In this document: positions 17,545-24,463 of the stretch, piece after piece
Numbering within the stretch: the first letter of the stretch is position 1
Layout of the letters: each line of letters begins with the position of its first letter
Assembly: GCA_900547465.1 (NCBI GenBank)
Contig: URHJ01000012.1
Location: forward strand, 1 to 38,602
Origin: an uncultured Mycoplasmatota bacterium
Lineage (GTDB): Bacteria > Bacillota_I > Bacilli_A > RF39 > UBA660
DNA: 38,602 nt
Direction: 5' to 3'
Program-made: the position numbers and the translations under genes
The notes under the pieces: generated by a model
The model's database searches: none
What the model was told of the DNA's origin: nothing
The model's input: only the letters and a program-made list of their open reading frames with translations

Positions 17545-19094
17545 CTTGCTTCTTCTTGTGCACGTGTTTCACGTACTACTGTAATTTTAACAGTTCCAGG
17601 ATATTTCATTGTTTTTTCAATTTCTTCTTTTATATCTCTGGCAATTTTATGAGCTTTTAAATCATCTACTTCTTCTGGTTTTACAATGACTCTTAGTTCT
17701 CTACCAGCTTGAACAGCGTAAGCTTTTTCAACTCCATCTATTTTATTACCTACTTCTTCTAATTGTGTAAGTCGTTTAATATAATTTTCTAATGAGTCAT
17801 TTCTAGCACCTGGACGTGAGGCACTTAATGCATCAGCGATAGCTACTATGACAGCTATAATACTATTTGCTTTTGTATCTCCATGATGAGAAGCAATTGA
17901 ATTTATAACTACTTCATCTTCTTTAAATTTCTTAGCTATATCTACACCAATTTCTACATGGCTACCTTCTATTTCATGATCTATGGCTTTTCCTATGTCA
18001 TGTAGGAGTCCTGCTCTTTTAGCAAGAACTACGTTTTCACCTAATTCACTGGCAATTAGTCCTGATAAATGAGCTACTTCAATCGAATGTTGTAATGCAT
18101 TTTGGCCGTAGCTTGTTCTAAAGTGTAGTTTACCTATAATTTCAATTAGAGCTGGATCAAACTTAGTTAATCCTAATTCGAATGTTGCTTCATTACCAAA
18201 TTCTATAATCTTTTGTTTCATGTCTTTTGAAACTTTGTCATATAATTCTTCAATTCTAGTAGGGTGAATTCTACCATCCTTGATTAATGTTTGAAGAGTA
18301 ACATAAGCTATTTCTCTTCTTAGTGGGTCGAAACTTGATAATACAACTGCCTCAGGTGTATCATCTATAATTAGATCAACTCCAGTTATTGCTTCAATTG
18401 TACGTATGTTTCTTCCTTCTCTACCAATAATTCTACCTTTCATTTCTTCGTTAGGTAGCTCTACTACTGTTACAGTTTGATCACTGGCAATATCAGCTGC
18501 ATACTTTTGCATTGATGTCACTATCATTTCCTTTGCTGTTTTATCTGCAGTTAATTTTGCTTCATTTTCTTGTTCTCTAATATATTCTGATATTTCTTTA
18601 CTCATATTTTCTTTTACTTGTTTCATTACTAGTTCTTTTGCTTTATTTTTATTAAAACCAGAAATTTTTTCAAGTAATTCTAATTGTTCTTTTTTGATTT
18701 CTTCCACTTTACTTTTTTCTTCCTGGATTTCAGTTAAACGATCTGTTAATTTAGACTCACGTTCATCTAAAACTAATTCACGTTTTTGATACATTTCATC
18801 TCGTTTATCCATATTGGTTTCACGTTGTAATAGTCTTGCTTCTTGTTCTTTTATTTCCTCTTTTCGTTCCTTAATTTCTTTATCTGTTTCCATTTTTAAA
18901 CGATGCATTTCTTCTTTTTGTTCCAAAATAGAATCTCTTTTCATTTTCTCTGCATCTTTTTTTGCTTGTTCTAGCATCTTTTCTACTTTTTTAGATGCTA
19001 GAGAAACTTTTAATAAATTTATTAAGAAAGCGGTAAAAACTCCAATAATTAATCCAATCAATATAAGTAAAATGGAGAATAACATATTATTCAT
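17541..19094 (-). CDS. rny: Ribonuclease Y
   Basis: The membrane-anchored endoribonuclease that starts bulk mRNA decay in Firmicutes. 517 residues, full length: an N-terminal membrane helix (about 4-26), a long Lys/Glu-rich coiled coil (about 30-200), a KH RNA-binding domain ('GRIIGREGRNIRTIE') and an HD metal-dependent domain ('LLHDIGKAIDHE'). GGAGG precedes the start at good distance. Expressed from its own consensus promoter after murE. The place near recA/pgsA matches Bacillus, where rny also lies downstream of recA. Confidence 0.96.
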   Translation of the reverse strand: MNNMLFSILLILIGLIIGVFTAFLINLLKVSLASKKVEKMLEQAKKDAEKMKRDSILEQKEEMHRLKMETDKEIKERKEEIKEQEARLLQRETNMDKRDEMYQKRELVLDERESKLTDRLTEIQEEKSKVEEIKKEQLELLEKISGFNKNKAKELVMKQVKENMSKEISEYIREQENEAKLTADKTAKEMIVTSMQKYAADIASDQTVTVVELPNEEMKGRIIGREGRNIRTIEAITGVDLIIDDTPEAVVLSSFDPLRREIAYVTLQTLIKDGRIHPTRIEELYDKVSKDMKQKIIEFGNEATFELGLTKFDPALIEIIGKLHFRTSYGQNALQHSIEVAHLSGLIASELGENVVLAKRAGLLHDIGKAIDHEIEGSHVEIGVDIAKKFKEDEVVINSIASHHGDTKANSIIAVIVAIADALSASRPGARNDSLENYIKRLTQLEEVGNKIDGVEKAYAVQAGRELRVIVKPEEVDDLKAHKIARDIKEEIEKTMKYPGTVKITVVRETRAQEEAR

Positions 19095-19138
19095 ATAATA
19101 CCTCCATTGTAATATAATTTTAAATCATATCCAATTCT

Positions 19139-19167
19139 ATTGTAAGTGTTGTCACTTCTTGTGTCAA
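19139..19167 (-). promoter_or_regulatory. Promoter of rny
   Basis: On the minus strand TTGACA (19162-19167), 17 bases, TACAAT (19139-19144), five bases beyond the murE stop codon. Confidence 0.75.
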
Positions 19168-19171
19168 GTTT

Positions 19172-20587
19172 TTATTTTTTTGTGTTTTTTCCAAAGAATT
19201 CTTTAATTACATCGTAATCGCAATATGGTTCTCTTCTGTCTTCTACCGCCATATATTTATCTCTGCCTTTTCCTAAAACTAAAACTATATCATCTTTTTT
19301 TGCTTTTTGTAGGGCATACTTTATTGCTTTTCTTCTATCAACTATTCTTTTATAATTATTTGATTTTTCTTCTCCTATCATTTGATCTATGATATCATCA
19401 ACACTTTCGTGTCTTGGATCGTCCATTGTAAATATTACTTCATCAACATTATTTAATAGGTATGAACCAATTTTTTCTCTTTTTTCAACTTCTCTTCCTC
19501 CTGCTTGACCAGTGACAACAAATATAGGTTTTCCTTTATTTTTAAAACTTTCAACTATTGTTCTAATACCATTTTCTGTATGGGCATAATCCAAAACTAT
19601 TGTATATTCCTGTCCAAAGTTCAAATATTCTCTTCTACCTGGGATATTATCTATTTTTCTTACCTTTTCTTTTATTGCTTGTAGTTCAATATTTTCAAGG
19701 AAACAAACAATAATAGACGCAGTTAAGTTATATACGTTATATTCTCCTTTTAATGGACTTTCAAATTTGTAGGTTGTATCTTTATGTTTTAATATGAATA
19801 ATGTGGTATCTTCTTTTTCATTTATGTAATCTATGATATAATCACACTTATGATTTTTACCATAAGTAATTACCTTTTTTCCTTTATTATCTAGTTTGTT
19901 ACAATTTTTATCATCTGCGTTTATAATAACATATCCATCTTTCTCTACCAAATCAATCAAATGATTTTTAGCTTTTATATAGTTTTCCACACTTTTGTGG
20001 ATATTTAAGTGATCTTCTGTGATGTTTGTATATATTGCATATTTAAATTTAAAACTATCCACTCTTTTGTGTAAAAGTGCTTCACTTGATACTTCAAGAA
20101 CTACATTTTTATATTTATTTTTATATAATTCACTTAAATATTTATACATTTTATCTACAGATGGTGTGGTATTCTCTGTTGATTGATAACCATTTTCAGT
20201 TTTGATTCCATTTGTTCCAATATAAGATGTTTTTTCTTTTAAAGTTAGTAATTCTTCTAAAATAGTAGCTGTTGTAGTTTTTCCATCTGTCCCGGTTATT
20301 CCAATTAGTCTAATATTATTGTTATATGAGTAAAACTTTTTGCATATTTCTACTAAAGCTTCTTCTATATTATCAACCTTAATTACGGGAACACTTTTTT
20401 GCCAATTTCTTTCTGATATTACGGCAACAGCCCCTTTTTTTATTGCATCATCAATATATAAGTTATGATCTATATTAAATCCTTTGACCGCAATAAATAA
20501 ATCTCCTTTTTCAACTTCTCTTGAATCTATTTTGATACCTGTTATTTCTGTTTCATATGAGCAAGTAATTAATTTATTTAATTTCAT
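19172..20587 (-). CDS. murE: UDP-N-acetylmuramoyl-tripeptide synthetase MurE
   Basis: The cytoplasmic Mur ligase adding the third amino acid to the peptidoglycan stem peptide. 471 residues with the ATP loop GITGTDGKTTT at 96-106 and all three Mur domains. The motif near residue 389, DNPR in meso-diaminopimelate enzymes, is DDPR here, and the usual GKGHE is GKGRD, so the added residue may be lysine or another diamine rather than DAP. ATG at 20587 has a perfect AGGAGG site; the frame extends 15 residues further into the promoter. Monocistronic between recA and rny. Confidence 0.93.
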   Translation of the reverse strand: MKLNKLITCSYETEITGIKIDSREVEKGDLFIAVKGFNIDHNLYIDDAIKKGAVAVISERNWQKSVPVIKVDNIEEALVEICKKFYSYNNNIRLIGITGTDGKTTTATILEELLTLKEKTSYIGTNGIKTENGYQSTENTTPSVDKMYKYLSELYKNKYKNVVLEVSSEALLHKRVDSFKFKYAIYTNITEDHLNIHKSVENYIKAKNHLIDLVEKDGYVIINADDKNCNKLDNKGKKVITYGKNHKCDYIIDYINEKEDTTLFILKHKDTTYKFESPLKGEYNVYNLTASIIVCFLENIELQAIKEKVRKIDNIPGRREYLNFGQEYTIVLDYAHTENGIRTIVESFKNKGKPIFVVTGQAGGREVEKREKIGSYLLNNVDEVIFTMDDPRHESVDDIIDQMIGEEKSNNYKRIVDRRKAIKYALQKAKKDDIVLVLGKGRDKYMAVEDRREPYCDYDVIKEFFGKNTKK

Positions 20588-20603
20588 ATAACCCTCCTGC
20601 CTT

Positions 20604-20632
20604 AATATATTCGTACTTTTACATTTGGACAA
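20604..20632 (-). promoter_or_regulatory. Promoter of murE, abutting the recA terminator
   Basis: On the minus strand TTGTCC (20627-20632), 17 bases, TATATT (20604-20609). The -35 box begins in the T run of the recA terminator. The mRNA leader would be only about ten bases. Confidence 0.6.
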
Positions 20633-20656
20633 AAAAAGGCCTTATTCGCCTTTTTT
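20627..20656 (-). terminator. Terminator of recA
   Basis: A 9-bp stem (20632-20640 with 20648-20656), loop of 7, T run on the minus strand; it overlaps the recA stop codon. Confidence 0.85.
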
Positions 20657-21667
20657 ATCTAGTGAAATATCATAGTATTCTCTAACTTTTTGTTCTAGTT
20701 CATCCTTTAATTCTGGTGTGTCTTTTAATAAAAGTTTGACATTTTCTTTTCCTTGTCCTAACTTTTCTCCATTATATGAATACCATGCACCTGTTTTTTG
20801 GATAATATTTGCTTCTACTCCTAAATCAATAATTTCACCTTCACGAGAAACTCCTTCTCCATACATAATATCAACTACAGCACTTTTGAATGGAGGAGCC
20901 ACTTTATTTTTTACAACTTTAACTGTTGTTTTATTTCCAACAACTCCATCGCCCATTTTTAATTGTTCATTTCTTCTTATATCTAATCTTATTGAAGAAT
21001 AGAATTTTAAAGCACGTCCTCCAGGTGTTGTCTCTGGATTACCAAACATTACTCCTACCTTTTCTCTTAATTGGTTAATAAAGATTGCGGTTGTTTTTGT
21101 TTTATTAATAGTCCCTGATAGTTTTCTTAGGGCTTGTGACATTAATCTTGCCTGTAATCCTACATGTGAATCTCCCATTTCTCCATCTATTTCTGCTTGT
21201 GGAACTAAAGCTGCGACTGAATCGATAACAATTATACTTACAGCTTCACTACGTACTAGAGCTTCACAAATTTCTAGAGCCTGTTCTCCTGTATCAGGTT
21301 GAGATAGCAATAATTCATTAATATTTACACCTAGTCTTGCTGCATAAACTGGATCTAGAGCATGTTCTGCATCTATGAACGCTGCTCTTCCTCCTGCCTT
21401 TTGTTGTGCTGCAATAGCTTGTAGAGCAAATGTTGTTTTACCACTTGATTCTGGTCCATATATTTCAATAATTCTTCCTCTTGGGTATCCACCTACACCT
21501 AAAGCTATATCTAGAGATAAGCAACCACTAGAGCATACGTCTACTTTCATGTGAGTATTGTCTCCAAGTTTCATTATTGAACCTTTTCCAAATTGTTTTT
21601 CTATATCATTTAATACTTGTTCTAAAGCTTTATCTTTATTACTTTCTTTTGCTACTGTTTTACTCAT
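20642..21667 (-). CDS. recA: RecA recombinase
   Basis: The DNA strand-exchange protein for homologous recombination and SOS induction. 341 residues. Walker A GPESSGKTT, Walker B 'SIIVIDSVAAL', the DNA-binding loops (near 'GDSHVGLQARLMSQALR' and 'REKVGVMFGNPETTPGG') and the C-terminal acidic/basic tail are all present. A strong GGAGG site precedes ATG 21667. It lies downstream of pgsA as in Bacillus, but cinA, which sits between them there, is absent. Own promoter, with a LexA-box-like site just upstream. Confidence 0.98.
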   Translation of the reverse strand: MSKTVAKESNKDKALEQVLNDIEKQFGKGSIMKLGDNTHMKVDVCSSGCLSLDIALGVGGYPRGRIIEIYGPESSGKTTFALQAIAAQQKAGGRAAFIDAEHALDPVYAARLGVNINELLLSQPDTGEQALEICEALVRSEAVSIIVIDSVAALVPQAEIDGEMGDSHVGLQARLMSQALRKLSGTINKTKTTAIFINQLREKVGVMFGNPETTPGGRALKFYSSIRLDIRRNEQLKMGDGVVGNKTTVKVVKNKVAPPFKSAVVDIMYGEGVSREGEIIDLGVEANIIQKTGAWYSYNGEKLGQGKENVKLLLKDTPELKDELEQKVREYYDISLDKKGE

Positions 21668-21698
21668 TTCTTCCTCCTTGTAAATAACTTACATTTTA

Positions 21699-21727
21699 AT
21701 TGTATCTTAATTCAAAACAAAATGCAA
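21699..21727 (-). promoter_or_regulatory. Promoter of recA
   Basis: On the minus strand TTGCAT (21722-21727), 17 bases, TACAAT (21699-21704). Confidence 0.7.
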
Positions 21728-21735
21728 GTATTTTT

Positions 21736-21749
21736 CGAACAATTGTTTT
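21736..21749. promoter_or_regulatory. Candidate LexA (SOS) box upstream of recA
   Basis: CGAAC-AATT-GTTTT resembles the Firmicute LexA box CGAAC-N4-GTTCG, differing in the last positions. It starts about nine bases upstream of the recA -35 box. No lexA gene is in the window, so the call rests on sequence and place. Confidence 0.45.
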
Positions 21750-21774
21750 ATTTACATAATTTTCCATGAAAAAT

Positions 21775-21804
21775 AAAAATTCCCTTAGTAAAAAAGAGAA
21801 TTTT
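21775..21804 (-). terminator. Terminator of the ymfM-pgsA operon
   Basis: A 7-bp stem (21776-21782 with 21798-21804) with a long loop, and an interrupted T run on the minus strand. Confidence 0.6.
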
Positions 21805-21819
21805 CTTATATATTTTTTC

Positions 21820-22425
21820 TTATTCTAATATTTCTTCCTTAGGGAAAATTATATTTTTATTTAAAGCAAAATATTCAATAGCAGATATTATTGACATTAC
21901 TGTTGCGAAGAATAGTAAAAAGTCAGATACTCTAATATTTATAGCTTCAAATGGCAAGTTATAGAAAAATGTTAAAACTATTCCTACCATCAAGGCAGCT
22001 GTTTTTATTTTTCCACTTTTTATAGCCGCTACTACTTTTCCTTTACCAGCAGCTTCCATTTTAATGGCATTTACAAATATATCTCTTAGAACTATAACTA
22101 TTGGAATAATTACTGAAATAAACCCTTCAGATGCTAAAACGATTAAAACTGAATTAACTAAAATTTTATCAGCTATGGCATCTAACATTTTTCCAGTATC
22201 TGTTACTTGATTATTTTTTCTTGCTAGATATCCATCAACAAAATCTGTTATACTGGCAATAATAAAGATAATGCCAGCTACTATGAATTCACTTTTTACT
22301 GAAATCCCCATAATTAAGTACTTTGGCCAAGTTATACCAACTGTGTAAAATGGAAAAACTAATATAAAAATCACAACAAAAGTTAATATTATTCTTAAGA
22401 CAGTTAATTTAGTAGGTAAGTTCAT
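21820..22425 (-). CDS. pgsA: CDP-diacylglycerol-glycerol-3-phosphate 3-phosphatidyltransferase
   Basis: The membrane enzyme making phosphatidylglycerol phosphate, the committed step of anionic phospholipid synthesis. 201 residues, with about five to six membrane segments and the CDP-alcohol phosphotransferase signature running from DGYLAR to the final D of 'MLDAIAD' (about residues 64-85), all key Asp present. The start overlaps the end of the RodZ/YmfM-like gene by 17 bases, so the two form one operon, as in Bacillus (ymfM-pgsA). Confidence 0.95.
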   Translation of the reverse strand: MNLPTKLTVLRIILTFVVIFILVFPFYTVGITWPKYLIMGISVKSEFIVAGIIFIIASITDFVDGYLARKNNQVTDTGKMLDAIADKILVNSVLIVLASEGFISVIIPIVIVLRDIFVNAIKMEAAGKGKVVAAIKSGKIKTAALMVGIVLTFFYNLPFEAINIRVSDFLLFFATVMSIISAIEYFALNKNIIFPKEEILE

Positions 22426-22903
22426 AATTTATCATCTCCATATTTTTATCTAGAACCTCATTATGTACAGGTTCTTTATTTATTGCTTTAAAAATTAAAT
22501 ACGCTAATATAGTAGCACCTATCAATATTAATATTCCATATATGTATGGTTTGTAGTTTATTTTATTTTTGTATTCTTTTGTATATGGAGATCTTACTTT
22601 TGGTTCTTCTTTTTCTTCTAGTTTCCTTTTTGCTTCTAGGATATCGTCTAATGATATTTTTGAGGTGTGTTCAAATAAAAAATCATTAAATTCTTCTACA
22701 ACTTCATTTGGATCTAGTCCTAAATATTTGGCATATCCTTTAACATAATCCTTTAGTTTATAGATATCTTTAAAAGCTTTTACATTTCCATTTTCTATAT
22801 TTTCTAGTTGTGATGCAGAAAGTTCATTATCTTCAGCTGCTTCTTCAATACTTACTCCGTTTTGGATTCTTGTATCTCTTAAATATTCTCCCAGTTCTTT
22901 CAC
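22409..22903 (-). CDS. RodZ/YmfM-like helix-turn-helix membrane protein
   Basis: A bitopic protein of 164 residues. Residues about 1-75 form the HTH domain of the RodZ family, which binds MreB and supports rod shape. A charged linker and one membrane helix (about 120-139) follow. The outer part is only about 25 residues; the C-terminal beta domain (DUF4115) of many RodZ proteins is missing. It directly follows the RNase P RNA gene and overlaps pgsA, the same neighbour as Bacillus ymfM. MreB was not seen in the window. Confidence 0.8.
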   Translation of the reverse strand: MKELGEYLRDTRIQNGVSIEEAAEDNELSASQLENIENGNVKAFKDIYKLKDYVKGYAKYLGLDPNEVVEEFNDFLFEHTSKISLDDILEAKRKLEEKEEPKVRSPYTKEYKNKINYKPYIYGILILIGATILAYLIFKAINKEPVHNEVLDKNMEMINYELTY

Positions 22904-22931
22904 AGTCTACAACACCTCTTTTTTAACAAAT

Positions 22932-23281
22932 AATACTTTATAAGCCATGTTCTGTTCCTAAATAAATTAGGCGACAAACATTTATCTACCAAGCTTATGC
23001 TTAGTCCCTGACTTCGTTTGATTCCTCCATCAGAGCTCCCCTACCATAATTTGGGTTTCTCACTCGCGGGGTTTACCACGTTTCATTTTTTAGTTCCTAA
23101 AATTCGTCACTGCGGCACTTTTCAGAAGAATACCATATCCGAAGACTTAGGCGTTACTTCGCCGTTAGATTTCTCTACCCTAGGTTATTTTTTCCCTAGG
23201 CACGAACACTACAATCATCACAGATTGTGTGAGCATGGACTTTCCTCTATACTATAAGAGTATAGCGTTTGTCAAAGTATT
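22932..23281 (-). ncRNA. rnpB: RNase P RNA (bacterial type B)
   Basis: The catalytic RNA that matures tRNA 5' ends. On the minus strand the conserved blocks appear in order: GAGGAAAGTCCATGCTC near the 5' end, GTGTTCGTGCCTAG, GTCTTCGGATATGG, AAAGTGCCGCAGTGACGAA, GGTAAACCCC and GAGAAACCCAAATT, and AACATGGCTTA near the 3' end. These match the Bacillus type B layout. The P1 helix pairs 23273-23281 with 22932-22939 or so. The 5' end touches the stop codon of gpsB, as in Bacillus where rnpB follows gpsB. No clear terminator follows, so it may be processed from a longer transcript. Confidence 0.96.
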
Positions 23282-23609
23282 AATCGTCTCTTTCATATAC
23301 CATTTTTTCTAGTTTTGAAAGTCTACGTAATAAGTCGACGTTCGTAACTTCAGGCATTTCTTTGCCATTTTTTGCAATTTCAGCGCTCATTTTTACATTT
23401 CTAAGTTCTTGTTTTAGATTCATAATCTCTCCTAGTAAGTCTGCCTTTTCTTTTTCTAGGTCGTTTATGATATTATAGAATTGTTCATAATCACCGATAA
23501 TTATATCTAAAAATTGGTCTACTTCTTTTAAACGATAACCACGTGTATCTATTTTGAATTCTTTTTCCAAAATATCTTGTGGCGAAAGTTCAAGTTTATT
23601 CTGATACAT
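23280..23609 (-). CDS. gpsB: Cell-division protein GpsB (DivIVA-like)
   Basis: A small cytoplasmic coiled-coil protein that shuttles class A PBPs between side wall and septum. 109 residues. The N-terminal 'LSPQDILEKEFKI..RGY...EVDQFLD' is the DivIVA/GpsB membrane-and-PBP-binding motif; a coiled coil follows (about 35-75), and the C-terminal 'NVDLLRRLSKLEKMVY' is the GpsB trimerisation helix. Its PBP partner is encoded nearby (ponA at 24460). The stop codon touches the start of rnpB. Confidence 0.93.
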   Translation of the reverse strand: MYQNKLELSPQDILEKEFKIDTRGYRLKEVDQFLDIIIGDYEQFYNIINDLEKEKADLLGEIMNLKQELRNVKMSAEIAKNGKEMPEVTNVDLLRRLSKLEKMVYERDD

Positions 23610-23636
23610 AATATCACCAATCCCTTTATATCATAT

Positions 23637-23664
23637 ATTATACCTTATTGTATTTTTTTGTCAA
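23637..23664 (-). promoter_or_regulatory. Promoter of gpsB(-rnpB)
   Basis: On the minus strand perfect TTGACA (23659-23664), 16 bases, perfect TATAAT (23637-23642). It overlaps the end of the small frame at 23645-23767. Confidence 0.75.
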
Positions 23665-23767
23665 TTCTCAATGCATTATTTTTACCATATAAAAGAGATT
23701 TTCTTTTGGTATATTTTATTTTATTTTGCATTCTATTTAAAAATTGGATAACTTCTATATTTGTCAC
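23645..23767 (-). CDS. Possible 40-residue basic small protein upstream of gpsB
   Basis: A GTG-started frame with an AAGGAGTGAT ribosome site seven bases before the start encodes a Lys/Arg-rich 40-residue protein, with 'NIEVIQFLNRMQNKI' as a likely amphipathic helix. No family recognised. Its end overlaps the gpsB promoter. It might be real, or a leader-like frame in a 280-base divergent spacer; the good ribosome site is the main support. Confidence 0.4.
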   Translation of the reverse strand: MTNIEVIQFLNRMQNKIKYTKRKSLLYGKNNALRIDKKIQ

Positions 23768-23867
23768 ATTATCACTCCTTTTTTTCATAATATCTTATTT
23801 TTTATAGTTTGTGTTATTTTCGACAAAATCTATCATTATTTTTATAGCAAATTATTTTATTATATAG

Positions 23868-23873
23868 TATAAT
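23868..23873 (+). promoter_or_regulatory. -10 box of the recU-ponA operon
   Basis: A perfect TATAAT lies 18 bases before the recU start; no convincing -35 is seen. The ribosome site AGGTGG follows directly, so the leader is very short. Confidence 0.45.
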
Positions 23874-23890
23874 ATATGATAGGTGGTTGT

Positions 23891-24463
23891 ATGAATTATC
23901 CAGGCGGTGTAAGAAAAGACAGATTAGTTTCAAATACTAACTATGGAAATAGAGGAATGAATTTAGAAGGTGATCTTAATAGCTCTAATCAATATTACGT
24001 TGATACTTTAAAAGCTTTTATCTATAAGAAACCTACCCCTATTAAAATTGTTAAGGTTGATTATGCTTGCCGTGAAGCCGCTAGAATTAAAGAAGCTTAT
24101 TTTACAGAACCATCTACTACTGACTATAATGGAATATATAAGGGGAAATATATTGATTTTGAAGCTAAGGAAACAAAGAGTAGAACATCTTTTTCACTTA
24201 ATAATATTCATCTACATCAAATCAGGCACCTTAGAAATATAAGAAGTCAAAATGGAATTGCATTTTTAATAGTTAGGTTTACTACACTTAATAAAACTTT
24301 TCTATTACTTGCTGATGATTTTTTTTCTTTTATTGATAATAATAAAAGAAAGTCTATTCCTATTGACTATTTTAATGATAAGGGATATATTTTAAAGGAA
24401 AAATTACAGCCTAGAGTTGATTATTTAGAAATTATAGATCAAATATATGGAGGTATACTATGA
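23891..24463 (+). CDS. recU: Holliday junction resolvase RecU
   Basis: The nuclease that cuts Holliday junctions in Firmicutes and also modulates RecA. 190 residues. The family start 'NYPGG', 'NRGMNLEGDLN', 'KPTPIKIVKVDY', and the catalytic stretch 'STTDYNGIYKGKYIDFEAKET' (Asp, Glu and Lys of a PD-(D/E)XK fold) are intact. ATG at 23891 has an AGGTGG site; an ATG five codons earlier lacks one. It overlaps ponA by four bases (ATGA), the same recU-ponA coupling as in Bacillus. Confidence 0.95.
   Translation: MNYPGGVRKDRLVSNTNYGNRGMNLEGDLNSSNQYYVDTLKAFIYKKPTPIKIVKVDYACREAARIKEAYFTEPSTTDYNGIYKGKYIDFEAKETKSRTSFSLNNIHLHQIRHLRNIRSQNGIAFLIVRFTTLNKTFLLLADDFFSFIDNNKRKSIPIDYFNDKGYILKEKLQPRVDYLEIIDQIYGGIL

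Noticed and set aside
23018..23257. Plus-strand frame of 79 codons
   Set aside because: It lies entirely within RNase P RNA on the opposite strand; conserved RNA blocks explain the sequence.
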